Positions 16,635 to 25,357 of a stretch of 64,000 bases of DNA are shown here, piece by piece (position 1 is the stretch's first letter; each line of letters starts with the position of its first letter). Below the pieces are notes generated by a model that saw nothing but the letters and a program-made list of their open reading frames with translations, was not told where the DNA came from and did no database searches. The position numbers and the translations under genes are program-made. The DNA comes from DATAEY01 sp038199035. Lineage in GTDB: Bacteria; Actinomycetota; Thermoleophilia; Solirubrobacterales; Solirubrobacteraceae. The stretch covers positions 57,247 through 121,246 of the forward strand of contig JBBPZM010000009.1 of the NCBI GenBank assembly GCA_038199035.1, read 5' to 3'.

Positions 16635-19600
16635 ATGCGACGAGCCGCCCTGCTCCTCGTCCTCGCAGCGGTGACTGCGGCGCCGCCCGCCGCGCAGGCC
16701 GCCTTCCCGCAGACGGCTCCCGACGACCCGCTCTACGACGCGAGCCCGCTTCCCAACGCCACCAACGAGCAGTGGGACCTGGCCAGCCCTTCCGGAGGCT
16801 TCGACCGCGGCATCTCGGCGCAGAGCGCCTGGCCGCTGAGCGTCGGCGCGGGGATCACCATCGCCGACATCGATGTCGGAGTCCAGCTCGACCATCCGGA
16901 CCTGGCCGGTCGTTGGGCGCTGAACCGCGGCGAAACGGGGCGCGACCGTCGCGGTCGCGACCGAGCGACCAACGGGGCCGACGACGACCGCAACGGCTAC
17001 GTCGACGACTGGCGTGGCTGGGACTTCTTCGCCAGGGACAACAACCCGACGTCCGACACCGCGAACACCCACGGCACCAACGTGGCCGGCGTGCTCGGCG
17101 CCGCCACCGACAATGGGATCGGGATCGCGGGCATCGCTCCGGGCGCACGGATCCTTGCCGTGCGCTCGGCTGACGACATCCTGCATCAGGGGGTGCGGCT
17201 GGCCGAGGCGATCGTCTACGCCGCCGACCGCCGCGCCACCGTGGCCAGCATGAGCCTGGGGACGGACTCAAACCCGCGCGCGATGTACCGGGCGGCCGCC
17301 TACGCCGAGCGCAAGGGGATGGTGCTGGTGGCCGCGATGGGCAACGAGTTCCACTTCCACCACGAGTTCCCGGCCACGCTGGACCGGGCGATCTCGGTCG
17401 GTGCCATCAACCCCGACACCGCGAACACGACCGCCCTCAACGGCGACCTCGCGACCGTGGCCACCGACTTCAAGGTCAGGGCGGCCTACTCGGACTACGG
17501 CCCCCACATAGACGTCGTGGCTCCGACGCAGGTGCCAACCACCCAGTGGGGCGGGGGATACATCAAGAACTGGAGCGGCACGTCGGCGGCCACGCCGCAC
17601 GTGGCCGGCGTCGTCGCGCTGGTGGCGGCGCGCGGTCGGTCGTTGGGCCTGCGACTCAGGCCGGGGGAGATTCGGCAGATCATCCGCATGACCGCGCAGG
17701 ACATCGTCGATCCGACGCAGGGCATCGCGGCCGGCTGGGATCGCTTCACCGGATGGGGTCGCGTCGACGCCTACGAAGCGGTCCGCCGGGCGGCGCGCGG
17801 TCGCATTCCGCCCGACCCCGAGCTCACGGCTCCCTCGTGGTACGACCCGGTTGCCGGCCGGCTGACCGTGCGCGGGCGCGTGAGGGGGCGCTCGCCCTCG
17901 CGGTGGACGCTCGAGCTGGGCGCCGGCGAGGAGCCGGCGAGCTGGACGCGGCTGAGCGCCGGACGACGCTCGCGTGTGCTCGCACGGGTGAACGCGAGGC
18001 GGCTCGCCCCGGGCGGCTACACCCTGCGCCTGCGGGCCACCGATGCCGACCGCAACGTCGGCGAGGACCGCCGCTTCTTCTTCGCCATCGACGACCCGAC
18101 GCTCAAGCGGGGCTATCCCCGGTCGCTGCGCAGCTCGGGGGAGAGCTCCCCGGCGCTGGCCGACCTCGACGGCGACGGGGCGGCCGAGATCGTCCTGGCG
18201 ACCAGCGACGGGATCGTCCGGGTGCTGTCCGGGCGCACCGGGCGGGAGCTGCGCGGGTGGCCACGGCGGATGCGGGCCGCCCCGGCTTCGCGGGCGACCG
18301 CGCGCCGGATCGGCACCGTTCGCAGCGGCTTCCTGGCGACCCCCGCCGTGGGCGACATCGCCGGAGGACGCGCGCCCGAGGTGGTGGCCGCCGGCCTCGA
18401 CGGGCGCGTCTATGCCTGGACCGCTCGCGGGCGGCGGCTAGCTGGCTTTCCCCGGCGGATCGACGCGACCCGACCGCCGCCCGGCGGACGGCTCGACGCG
18501 GCGATCTACGCCAGCCCCGCCCTGGGCGACCTCAACCGCGACGGCAAGCTCGACATCGTCGTCGGCGCGGCCGACCAGAGGATCTACGCCTGGGACGGCC
18601 GGGGGCGGCGGCTGCGCGGCTGGCCGGTGCTGGCGCGGGACTCCGCGCAGGACGGCGAATTCAAGATCCTCTCCTCCCCGGCAATCGGCGACGTGGACGG
18701 CGACGGCTCGCCCGACGTGGTGGAGGGTACGGCGGAGGGGTACGGCTCGCCGCCGTCGACCACCGGGCGCGTCTACGCATTCTCGGCGCGGGGGCGCCTA
18801 CTTCCCGGCTGGCCGGTCAAGCCACACGCAGTGGCCGCAAACAGCATCCCGCTGGCCGGTCAGGGCGTGCCAGGCTCGATTGCGCTGGCCGACGTCGATG
18901 GGAATGGGAGCGATGAAATCGCCGCTGCCGCGTTCACGGGGGAGCCGCAGCTGTTTCGCGGGGACGGGTCGACGGTGCCGGGGCCGGGGTCGAGTGAGGA
19001 CCACTTCGAGAGCTCGGGCCGCGGCGCCGCCTCACCGGCCTCGAGCCCCAGCGCTCTCGCCCTGGGCTCCAGCGGCTCGTTCGGTCGCCTGTCGCCCGGC
19101 GGGCCCCTGCGCTTCTTCAGCGGGATGGTCGACTCGCGGCTCGCCGCGGCCCAGGCCTCCCCCGCGCGGCCCGTAGCCTTTGAGCACCTGCTCGGCGGAT
19201 GGGACGCCGGGTCGGGGAAGTGGCTGGCGGCATTCCCGCGGCCGGTCGAGGGCTGGCAGATAGCCACCGCGCCGGTGATCGCCGACGTCGACGGCGATGG
19301 GCGGGCCGAGGTCCTCGAGGGAACGAGCGGCTACCTGCTCCACGCCTACCGCGCGGACGGGTCGGAGCCGCGCGGCTGGCCGAAGCAGACGGGAGGATGG
19401 CTGCTGGCCTCGCCCGCGGTCGCCGACGTCGACGGCGACGGCCGCCTGGAGGTCGCGGCGGTCACCCGCGAGGGTCATCTGTTCGTCTGGGACACGCCCG
19501 CGCGGGCATCCTCGATGGTCGAGTGGGGCTCCTTCCGCCACGACGCGAGCAACACGGGGCGGTACGCCACCGCGCCGCGTAGCGTGCGAGGTCGGCGGCC

Positions 19601-19736
19601 CGCCGCCGATCGTCGCAGCGGCGCTCCGCGGTGCCGAACCGGCGCGTCGAGGGATCGCTCCGTCCGCCGGGCCAGGTGCCGTCGCCCGAGGTCCGGCGTC
19701 CGCGGCGCCACGTGGGCCGAGGGTCGGCCTCAGTGA
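16635..19736 (+). CDS. Secreted subtilase (S8) fused to an FG-GAP beta-propeller
   Basis: A 1033-residue exported serine protease. A signal peptide (MRRAALLLVLAAVTAAPPAAQA) leads straight into the S8 domain with no visible I9 propeptide. The triad is intact: Asp80 (IADIDVGVQLDHPDL), His146 (THGTNVAGV) and Ser317 (SGTSAATPHVAG). A beta-sandwich spacer (about 405-480) is followed by seven FG-GAP/VCBS-like repeats, each with a calcium loop of type DxDGDG (LADLDGDGAAEI, LGDLNRDGKLDI, IGDVDGDGSPDV, LADVDGNGSDEI, IADVDGDGRAEV, VADVDGDGRLEV and one degenerate), matching a seven-bladed propeller. The last about 60 residues are Arg-rich and may be unstructured. The propeller probably targets the protease to a surface or substrate. 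It follows the S15 gene by 14 bases. Confidence 0.9.
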   Translation: MRRAALLLVLAAVTAAPPAAQAAFPQTAPDDPLYDASPLPNATNEQWDLASPSGGFDRGISAQSAWPLSVGAGITIADIDVGVQLDHPDLAGRWALNRGETGRDRRGRDRATNGADDDRNGYVDDWRGWDFFARDNNPTSDTANTHGTNVAGVLGAATDNGIGIAGIAPGARILAVRSADDILHQGVRLAEAIVYAADRRATVASMSLGTDSNPRAMYRAAAYAERKGMVLVAAMGNEFHFHHEFPATLDRAISVGAINPDTANTTALNGDLATVATDFKVRAAYSDYGPHIDVVAPTQVPTTQWGGGYIKNWSGTSAATPHVAGVVALVAARGRSLGLRLRPGEIRQIIRMTAQDIVDPTQGIAAGWDRFTGWGRVDAYEAVRRAARGRIPPDPELTAPSWYDPVAGRLTVRGRVRGRSPSRWTLELGAGEEPASWTRLSAGRRSRVLARVNARRLAPGGYTLRLRATDADRNVGEDRRFFFAIDDPTLKRGYPRSLRSSGESSPALADLDGDGAAEIVLATSDGIVRVLSGRTGRELRGWPRRMRAAPASRATARRIGTVRSGFLATPAVGDIAGGRAPEVVAAGLDGRVYAWTARGRRLAGFPRRIDATRPPPGGRLDAAIYASPALGDLNRDGKLDIVVGAADQRIYAWDGRGRRLRGWPVLARDSAQDGEFKILSSPAIGDVDGDGSPDVVEGTAEGYGSPPSTTGRVYAFSARGRLLPGWPVKPHAVAANSIPLAGQGVPGSIALADVDGNGSDEIAAAAFTGEPQLFRGDGSTVPGPGSSEDHFESSGRGAASPASSPSALALGSSGSFGRLSPGGPLRFFSGMVDSRLAAAQASPARPVAFEHLLGGWDAGSGKWLAAFPRPVEGWQIATAPVIADVDGDGRAEVLEGTSGYLLHAYRADGSEPRGWPKQTGGWLLASPAVADVDGDGRLEVAAVTREGHLFVWDTPARASSMVEWGSFRHDASNTGRYATAPRSVRGRRPAADRRSGAPRCRTGASRDRSVRRARCRRPRSGVRGATWAEGRPQ

Positions 19737-20143
19737 CCCGCGAAGGCCGCCGCGCGCTCGTAGAGCTTGTAGAGCTTGAAGCCGCGAGCGAAGTCGTTGG
19801 CGCAGTAGCTCTGGAAGAGGCGGTAGGCCCGGCGGTCGTCGAGGGCGCGACCGTGCTGCATGCCCGACGAGGATCCGATGGGGCCGCGCGCGAACTCCCG
19901 CAGGTGGGCGACGATCGTGCGCCGCGACTCGACGTTGCTGCTGCGCCACACGGCGCAGTTCGCGGTGCGAACCGAGGCGGCTGCGTCGGGTCCCGCGGCC
20001 TGTCCCGTCGGCTGCTTGGCGGCGTGCGAGCCTCCACAGCCGCTCAGCAGCCCGAGCGAGCAGATCAGCGCCGCTGACGCTCCGAGCGCCTGGCGCCGAG
20101 GTGGGCCGTCTAGGGCTTGGACGGCGTCACGAACCAGGGACAC
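19730..20143 (-). CDS. Small lipoprotein with two conserved cysteines
   Basis: A 137-residue exported lipoprotein. The N-region (LDGPPRRQALG) and hydrophobic stretch end in a perfect lipobox LLSGC. The mature part contains TANCAVWRSS and RLFQSYCANDFARGFKLYKLYERAAAF; the two Cys could form a disulfide. Function unknown; the pattern looks like a lineage-specific surface family. The GTG start at 20143 lies inside the end of the upstream beta-helix gene (34-base overlap), suggesting translational coupling, and its 3' end overlaps the convergent subtilase by seven bases. Confidence 0.6.
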   Translation of the reverse strand: MSLVRDAVQALDGPPRRQALGASAALICSLGLLSGCGGSHAAKQPTGQAAGPDAAASVRTANCAVWRSSNVESRRTIVAHLREFARGPIGSSSGMQHGRALDDRRAYRLFQSYCANDFARGFKLYKLYERAAAFAGH

Positions 20144-22005
20144 GTGCTCGTGTCGAACTCGATGTCGCCGAGGCAGTTGGCGAGCTCGGACTCCTGCGCC
20201 GGCCCGCCTGTCCCGATGCTGGAGCTGTTGCACGCCGACGGCAGCAGCGGCGCGTGGGGCGTGCTGGTGATGCTCCCCTTGGTTCCGTCCTGGCCCGTGT
20301 TGTCGTGCCAGCAGTTGCCGGTGTTGCCGGCGTACTGGTCCCACCAGAAGTCCGTGCGGCCGCTCGCCACGTCCCCGGTTCCGTTGGGCTTGACCTTCCC
20401 CTTGGGAGTGCGGCCCATCGCGTTGCCGTAGAACTGGTTGCGATAGGAGGTCGAGGGCGGGACCGCGGCCGGGTTGCACCCGGCGAGCTGGCTAGGATCG
20501 GCGCCCGTCGCGCCGCAGACGAACTGGTCAGGGACCGCGAAGAGCATGATCCCTCGGCGCCAGTTGTCGTAGAAGCGGTTCTTGCGGACGACGTTGTCGT
20601 TGCCGCCGGCGATCCACAGGCCCGTGCCGACGGGAACCGGCACGCTGGGTACGACGTCGGACCCCTTGACGTAGGGGTTGAAGTTGTTCGAGTAGAAGTT
20701 GTTGTGCTCGATCAGGTCGGAGTCCTGCGGGAAGCCGGGGTGACCGGACGCGGTGAAGACGTCGGTCGTGAACCCCAGCGCGTTGTCGTAGAAGTTGTTG
20801 TGGTCGACGTGGGTGGCGTTGCCGTCGGTGCCCGAATAGCCGCCGGCGTTGTGATGGGAGTCGCAGTTGCGGATCTCCTGGCTGTAGCGGAACTTCGGGT
20901 AGATCTTCTTGTCGCGCTGGTTGCCGGTGTCCGCTCCCGCGCCCGGGTACAGGCCGGAGTCGCCGTTGCCGGCCGCCTCGCAGTTCTGCATCAGGCCGTG
21001 GTCCTCGACGAAGGTGAGCACCCCGTACTCGCCGCCGAAGAACGTCTTGAAGCGGTCGAGGAGGTAGCCGTCGCTCTCGAGCACGTAGATGTCGTGCTCG
21101 CCCGCGTGGCGGACCTTGACGTTGCGCAGGACGAAGCCGTCGGCGCGGTCGGCCCGGATGCCCACGTCCTTGACGGCGTCGATCGGAGCGTGGTCTCCGG
21201 ACGCGGCGCGGCCGGCGTCGATGGTCACGTCGTCGGCGGACACGCCCGACCCCTCGATCTGGACGTTGCAGCGCACGCAGCGGCCGAGGTCGGGGATGCC
21301 GTGGCGGTCCTCGCGCGGCGGCTGCGGTGGCGGATCATGCCCGGGCTTGCGGCCGAGGACTGCGATCAGGTTCTGGTCGTTGGGACAGTGGAACTGGTAG
21401 GCGTAGGAGACGGCCCCGCTCTCGCTCTTGTCGTTGGTGATCTTGTACTTGTCGCACTTGGGGTCGTTGGTCGGCGCCTTGCGCGACGCCGGCTCCTTGT
21501 AGAGGCCGGGCATGATGACCACGCGGTCGTTGTTGCCCGAGTCGGTGACCGCCGGCTGGATCTGGTCGTACTTGCAGCGCTGCTTGAGCCCCTTGTTGAT
21601 CTTCAGCAGCTTGTCGGCCTGGTCGGCGGACAGCTTGCGGTGGTCGGTGGGCCGGATGTGGTAGCCGTGGTTGCGGGCGCGGTCGATGGACTTCTTGAGC
21701 AGGTCGAGCGAGTCGTCCTTGCAGACCACGCGGGTCTCGCTGCGGTTGCTGTCGCGCAGGGCGGAGGCCAGCGACCGGACCTTCGGTACCTTCCCGCCGG
21801 CCGGGGGGCTCACGTGCCTATCCGGCTTGGGGTCGGGCCAGTAGGAGGCGCGCTCGACGTGGGCCGCGGCCATGGCCGGCACGAGCAGCGCGCCGAGGAC
21901 CGCCACCGCGAGGGGCGCAAGGGGTCGCCGCCTCGAACGCGGGATCACGGCGGACCGCTGGCCCTCGTGGCCGCGAGCGCGGCGGGTGTCTTCGATGTCC
22001 GGCAC
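20110..22005 (-). CDS. Secreted right-handed beta-helix repeat protein
   Basis: A 631-residue exported protein. The signal segment (LAPLAVAVLGALLVPAMAAAH) follows a basic start. The central part (about 190-500) has repeated short strands with Asn/Asp-rich turns (DADGFVLRNVKVRHAGEHDI-like, HNNFYDNALGF, EHNNFYSNNF, VVRKNRFYDNWRRGI), typical of NosD/pectate-lyase-like parallel beta-helices. No catalytic residues can be assigned, so a structural or polysaccharide-binding role is possible. Cysteines are frequent (RCVRCNVQ, CNPAA, NCLGD), suggesting disulfides. The GTG at 22005 is preferred over ATG 22017 because the bases between them form an ideal ribosome binding site (GGGAGGAG). A lipoprotein gene overlaps its 3' end. 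Confidence 0.75.
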   Translation of the reverse strand: MPDIEDTRRARGHEGQRSAVIPRSRRRPLAPLAVAVLGALLVPAMAAAHVERASYWPDPKPDRHVSPPAGGKVPKVRSLASALRDSNRSETRVVCKDDSLDLLKKSIDRARNHGYHIRPTDHRKLSADQADKLLKINKGLKQRCKYDQIQPAVTDSGNNDRVVIMPGLYKEPASRKAPTNDPKCDKYKITNDKSESGAVSYAYQFHCPNDQNLIAVLGRKPGHDPPPQPPREDRHGIPDLGRCVRCNVQIEGSGVSADDVTIDAGRAASGDHAPIDAVKDVGIRADRADGFVLRNVKVRHAGEHDIYVLESDGYLLDRFKTFFGGEYGVLTFVEDHGLMQNCEAAGNGDSGLYPGAGADTGNQRDKKIYPKFRYSQEIRNCDSHHNAGGYSGTDGNATHVDHNNFYDNALGFTTDVFTASGHPGFPQDSDLIEHNNFYSNNFNPYVKGSDVVPSVPVPVGTGLWIAGGNDNVVRKNRFYDNWRRGIMLFAVPDQFVCGATGADPSQLAGCNPAAVPPSTSYRNQFYGNAMGRTPKGKVKPNGTGDVASGRTDFWWDQYAGNTGNCWHDNTGQDGTKGSITSTPHAPLLPSACNSSSIGTGGPAQESELANCLGDIEFDTSTCPWFVTPSKP

Positions 22006-22155
22006 AGCTCCTCCCATGGCCGCGGGCGACTCTAGCGGTTGAGGCTCGCATCTTCCACTTGGTGGCCACCGGCCGCGGCTAGCAACTTGGGAAGCGGCTC
22101 TGCGTACGGGTGCACCAGAGGCGTCCTCGAGTGGGCGGCAATAGGGTTGGAAGGC

Positions 22156-22697
22156 ATGGGCGGCGTAGTCACGGCGGTCAGCTGCAGCGCAAGGCACCAC
22201 ATCACGAAGCCGACGCGGCCCGGCATACGTCTTCTCGCGGGCTCGGTGTAGAGGACGACGCTCATTGCGGCCAGACGGTCAAGCATCGCTCCCGCGTCGC
22301 GCGCGATCCCGATCAGCCGAACCTGCGCCAGGTCCACCTGATCCATGCTGAGCTGCATGGCGAACTGACATCAGCCGGCTTCCACGTCTCTCCCGGCCAG
22401 ATGGGCGAGAACGTCACGACGAGGGGAGTGGATCTGCTCGCCTTGCCCCGCGGCGCGCGGCTTCACCTCGGCGAGGAGGCCGTCGTCGAGGTCACAGGCC
22501 TGCGCAACCCCTGCGCCCAGCTCGACGGCATCCAGCCGGGGCTGATGGCCGCGACCTTGGAGTCCGACGCGGACGGCAACCTGGTCCGCAAGGCCGGCGT
22601 GATGGGCATCGTCGTGGTTGGCGGCAAGGTCAGGCCGAACGACCTCATCCGGGTCGACCTCCCACTTGAGCCGCATCGTTCGCTCCAGCCGGTCTAA
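22156..22697 (+). pseudogene. MOSC-domain protein with single-base frameshift
   Basis: MOSC proteins are sulfur-carrier or metal-sulfur related domains of the molybdenum cofactor world. The ATG at 22156, preceded by GGAAGG, starts a frame encoding MGGVVTAVSCSARHHITKPT and continuing to LLAGSV before a TAG at 22249-22251. The homologous protein continues in another frame from about 22240 (GVEDDAHCGQTVKHRSRVARD, NLRQVHLIHAELHGEL, PGQMGENVTTRG, VTGLRNPCAQLDG) to the stop at 22697. Restoring one C in ggctcggtg (to ggcctcggtg) joins the two parts. The rest looks well conserved, including the conserved Cys in NPCAQLD, so this is either a very recent mutation or a sequence error. Confidence 0.8.
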
Positions 22698-22783
22698 GCC
22701 GCCGACCTCCAGCGCGCGCCCGACCGGCCCGAGCGCGTGCCATTCCGAGCGCTGCCCCGCGGGCGCCATAGGATGCTGCGCCG

Positions 22784-24133
22784 ATGCGCTTCGGCGTCTT
22801 CTACGAGCACCAGCTGCCGCGGCCGTGGGAGGAGGGGTCCGAGCGCCAGCTCATCGCCGACGCCCTCGACCAGGTCGAGCTCGCCGATCGCGTGGGCTTC
22901 GACTACGTGTGGGAGGTCGAGCACCACTTCCTCGAGGAGTACTCGCACTCGTCGGCCTCTGAGGTCTTCCTGGCCGCGGCCAGCCAGCGCACGAAGCGCA
23001 TCCGCCTGGGCTTCGGGATCGTCGCCATGCCCCCCGGCTACCAGCATCCCGCGCGCGTGGCGGAGAAGGTGGCGATGCTCGACCTGGTGTCGGGCGGGCG
23101 CTGCGACTTCGGCACGGGGGAGACCTCGTCGGGGGCCGAGCTCGAGGGCTTCGGCGTCGAGCGCGAGACCAAGCGGGCGCAGTGGGAGGAGGCGCTCGAC
23201 GTGGCCACGCGGATGTTCGTCGAGGAGCCCTTCGCCGGCTGGGACGGGCGCTTCCTGACCATGCCGCCGCGCAACGTCGTACCCAAGCCGGTCCAGAGGC
23301 CCCACCCGCCGCTATGGGTGGCCTGCTCGCGACGCGAGACGATCCGGCCGGCGGCCGAGAAGGGGATCGGCGCGCTGTCCTTCGCGTTCGTCGAGCCCGA
23401 GGAGGCCAAGGGGTGGGTCGACGAGTACCACGAGATCGTCGCCTCCGAGCGCTGCGTCCCCGCGGGCTTCGCGGTCAACCCCAGGGTCGCCGTCGTCCTG
23501 CCGATGATGTGCCATCGCGACGAGGCCACGGCGATCGAGCGGGGGATCGACGGGGCGCACTTCTTCGGCTACTCGCTGGCCCACTACTACGCCTTCGGCG
23601 AGCACCACCCCGGCACGACCAGCATCTGGCAGGAGTTCCAGCGCCGGCGTGACCAGACGGGCTTCGCGCGCGACATCGTCACGCCCGGCGCCGGCGCGCT
23701 GGGGGTGAAGATCATGGAGGAGGGGCTGGCCTCGCTGCGCGGGGCCATCGGCACGCCCGACCAGGTGCGCGACCTGGTGCGCCGCTACGAGGCCGCCGGG
23801 GTCGACCAGGTCATCTTCGTCTCCCAGGCTGGCCGCAACCGTCACGAGCACATCTGCGAGTCGCTCGACCTCTTTGCCGCCGAGGTCATGCCCGAGTTCG
23901 CGCAGCGCGCGGAGCAGGCCGAGCGCGGCAAGACGCAGCGCCTGGCCGGGGCGGTCGAGCGTGCCCTGGCCCGACGGGCGCCGGCGCGCGAAGCCGATCC
24001 CGCCTACGTGATCGCGCCGATGGCCTCGGGGCCGCCCGCGGGACGGGCGGGCGCGGGGGCGGAAAGGGCCGGCGGCGACCACCGCCCGGTCGCTCGAAGC
24101 GGGGAGGTGTCCGGAACGCCTTCGTCATACTGA
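22784..24133 (+). CDS. LLM-class flavin-dependent oxidoreductase
   Basis: A luciferase-like monooxygenase of 449 residues using FMN or F420. The TIM-barrel core starts at residue 1 (MRFGVFYEHQLPRPW), with EVEHHFLEEYSHSSASEVFLAA and IRLGFGIVAMPPGYQHPARVAEK, all standard for the bacterial luciferase family, and a GTGETSSG loop. The last about 65 residues after EVMPEFAQR are Ala/Arg/Gly-rich and probably disordered. Substrate unknown. A -10-like TAGGAT (22769-22774) ends nine bases before the ATG. A secreted metalloprotease gene begins 5 bases after the stop. Confidence 0.88.
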   Translation: MRFGVFYEHQLPRPWEEGSERQLIADALDQVELADRVGFDYVWEVEHHFLEEYSHSSASEVFLAAASQRTKRIRLGFGIVAMPPGYQHPARVAEKVAMLDLVSGGRCDFGTGETSSGAELEGFGVERETKRAQWEEALDVATRMFVEEPFAGWDGRFLTMPPRNVVPKPVQRPHPPLWVACSRRETIRPAAEKGIGALSFAFVEPEEAKGWVDEYHEIVASERCVPAGFAVNPRVAVVLPMMCHRDEATAIERGIDGAHFFGYSLAHYYAFGEHHPGTTSIWQEFQRRRDQTGFARDIVTPGAGALGVKIMEEGLASLRGAIGTPDQVRDLVRRYEAAGVDQVIFVSQAGRNRHEHICESLDLFAAEVMPEFAQRAEQAERGKTQRLAGAVERALARRAPAREADPAYVIAPMASGPPAGRAGAGAERAGGDHRPVARSGEVSGTPSSY

Positions 24134-24138
24134 GCCGG

Positions 24139-25254
24139 GTGACCGGGTCAGGGGCCCCACGGAGGATGCAGCACGCTGTCCTGGCCGCGCTCGCCTTCGG
24201 TTGCGCGCTGGGCGTCCCGAGCGCCCAGGCCGCCCCGCGGATCATCCAGCCCCTCCAGCTCGGCGCCCAGCCCACGCCCCGGCCGGGTGACTGGTTCTAC
24301 CGCGACCGGGTCATCGACCGGCCCCCCGCGGCCATGGCCGCCGTGACGCGTGGCTTCGTGAGCCGCTACTACCGCTCCCCCGACGGACAGCCCGTGCTGG
24401 TGACGCTGTCCTCGTCGTTCCCGGACATCGCCCAGAACCGCTCCGCCTCCCAGTCGTTCGTGACCTTCCTCGGCACCCGGGTGCACGGGCCCGAGCTCAA
24501 GCTGCTGCGGGTCTTCATCGGCACCCCGGGCGAGATCGCGGCGGCGTGCGGGGGCGCGCCGGGCGTGCTGGCCTGCTACTCGCGCCTGCAGCGCCGGATG
24601 TACGTGCCCGACCGCGACCCCCAGGAGGGCGGCCCGTTCACCCGCGAATACGCGGTCACCCACGAGTACGGCCACCACGTGGCGGCCAGCCGCAGCAACT
24701 ACCCGTTCTCCTCGCTCAACTACGGCGCGAAGTACTGGTCCTCCGACGAGTACGTCTGCGCCCGCGCCAGCCGCGGGCTGCTGTTCCCCGGCAACCAGAC
24801 CAGCCACTACTCCCAGGACTCGGGCGAGGGCTTCGCCGACACATACGCCCACCTGCACTACACGAACGTGATCTGGCAGTTCGCCGACATCCTGCGGCCC
24901 AACGCCGGCTCGCTGGCCGCCGTGCGCCGCGACGTGCTCGCCCCCTGGCGCGGACCGGCCCACCTGCGCATGAGCGGCTTCCTCAGCCCCCGCGCCGCGG
25001 TGCGCTCCTTTGCCTTCCACCAGAGCCTCGACGGCGTGCTGTCCTTCCGTCTGGCCGGCCCTGCCCGCTCCTCCTACGACATCTTGTTGGTCAACCGCGG
25101 GCGCGTGGTCAGGCGCACGACGGCGGGGGGCAGCCGCGACGTGATGTCCGTGCTGAGCTGCCGGTCGCTGGTCCGCACCGCGCCGTTCACCCTGCGGGTC
25201 GTGCGCCGCACCGGCAGCGGGCCCTTCACGGTCAGCGCCTCGATCGTCGGCTGA
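24139..25254 (+). CDS. Secreted zinc metalloprotease-like protein (HExxH)
   Basis: An exported protein of 371 residues with a signal peptide (HAVLAALAFGCALGVPSAQA). The zinc-binding site is HEYGHH (His175, Glu176, His179), and a downstream SGEGFADTY provides a candidate third ligand Glu230, the gluzincin arrangement. Cysteines at AAACGG, VLACYS, EYVCAR and VLSCRS may form disulfides. A C-terminal beta-domain (from about 270) resembles a PPC-like or jelly-roll domain. No known peptidase family is matched with confidence, so substrate is unknown. Starts at GTG 24139 or ATG 24166. Its stop codon lies in a 25-base sequence duplicated 37 bases downstream. Confidence 0.7.
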   Translation: MTGSGAPRRMQHAVLAALAFGCALGVPSAQAAPRIIQPLQLGAQPTPRPGDWFYRDRVIDRPPAAMAAVTRGFVSRYYRSPDGQPVLVTLSSSFPDIAQNRSASQSFVTFLGTRVHGPELKLLRVFIGTPGEIAAACGGAPGVLACYSRLQRRMYVPDRDPQEGGPFTREYAVTHEYGHHVAASRSNYPFSSLNYGAKYWSSDEYVCARASRGLLFPGNQTSHYSQDSGEGFADTYAHLHYTNVIWQFADILRPNAGSLAAVRRDVLAPWRGPAHLRMSGFLSPRAAVRSFAFHQSLDGVLSFRLAGPARSSYDILLVNRGRVVRRTTAGGSRDVMSVLSCRSLVRTAPFTLRVVRRTGSGPFTVSASIVG

Positions 25255-25292
25255 CCGGCCGCCGCCCGTCAGCGCCTCGATCGTCGGCTGAC
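25231..25292 (+). repeat. Tandem 25-base duplication at a gene 3' end
   Basis: The 25-base unit from GTCAGC to GCTGAC occurs at 25231-25255 and again, identical, at 25268-25292 (period 37). The unit has 6-base inverted ends and a central CGATCG, so each copy can fold. The first copy holds the stop codon of the metalloprotease gene. It may act as tandem terminator-like hairpins or be a recent slippage duplication. Confidence 0.6.
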
Positions 25293-25338
25293 TCGCCCGT
25301 CGGCCGCCCGACCGCTTGCGGCGAGGGGCCGTGGATGC

Positions 25339-25350
25339 GAACATGCGTTC
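25339..25350 (+). promoter_or_regulatory. SOS box before imuB
   Basis: GAACATGCGTTC, flanked by C and G (25338-25351), is a perfect 14-base palindrome of the same type as the lexA box. It overlaps an upstream in-frame ATG (25343), which argues that imuB starts at the next ATG (25358). A TTGCGG at 25316-25321 with 17-base spacing would place the -10 inside the box. Confidence 0.85.
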
Positions 25351-25357
25351 GCCCACG

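Noticed and set aside
20101..22035. Long open frame on the plus strand (644 codons) opposite the beta-helix gene
   Set aside because: It is a Val/Gly/Asp-rich mirror frame of a GC-rich real gene; the minus strand has the signal peptide, beta-helix repeats and ribosome binding site.
22032..22358. Minus-strand frame (108 codons) overlapping the MOSC gene
   Set aside because: It is the shadow of the frameshifted MOSC sequence, which has clear family motifs on the plus strand.
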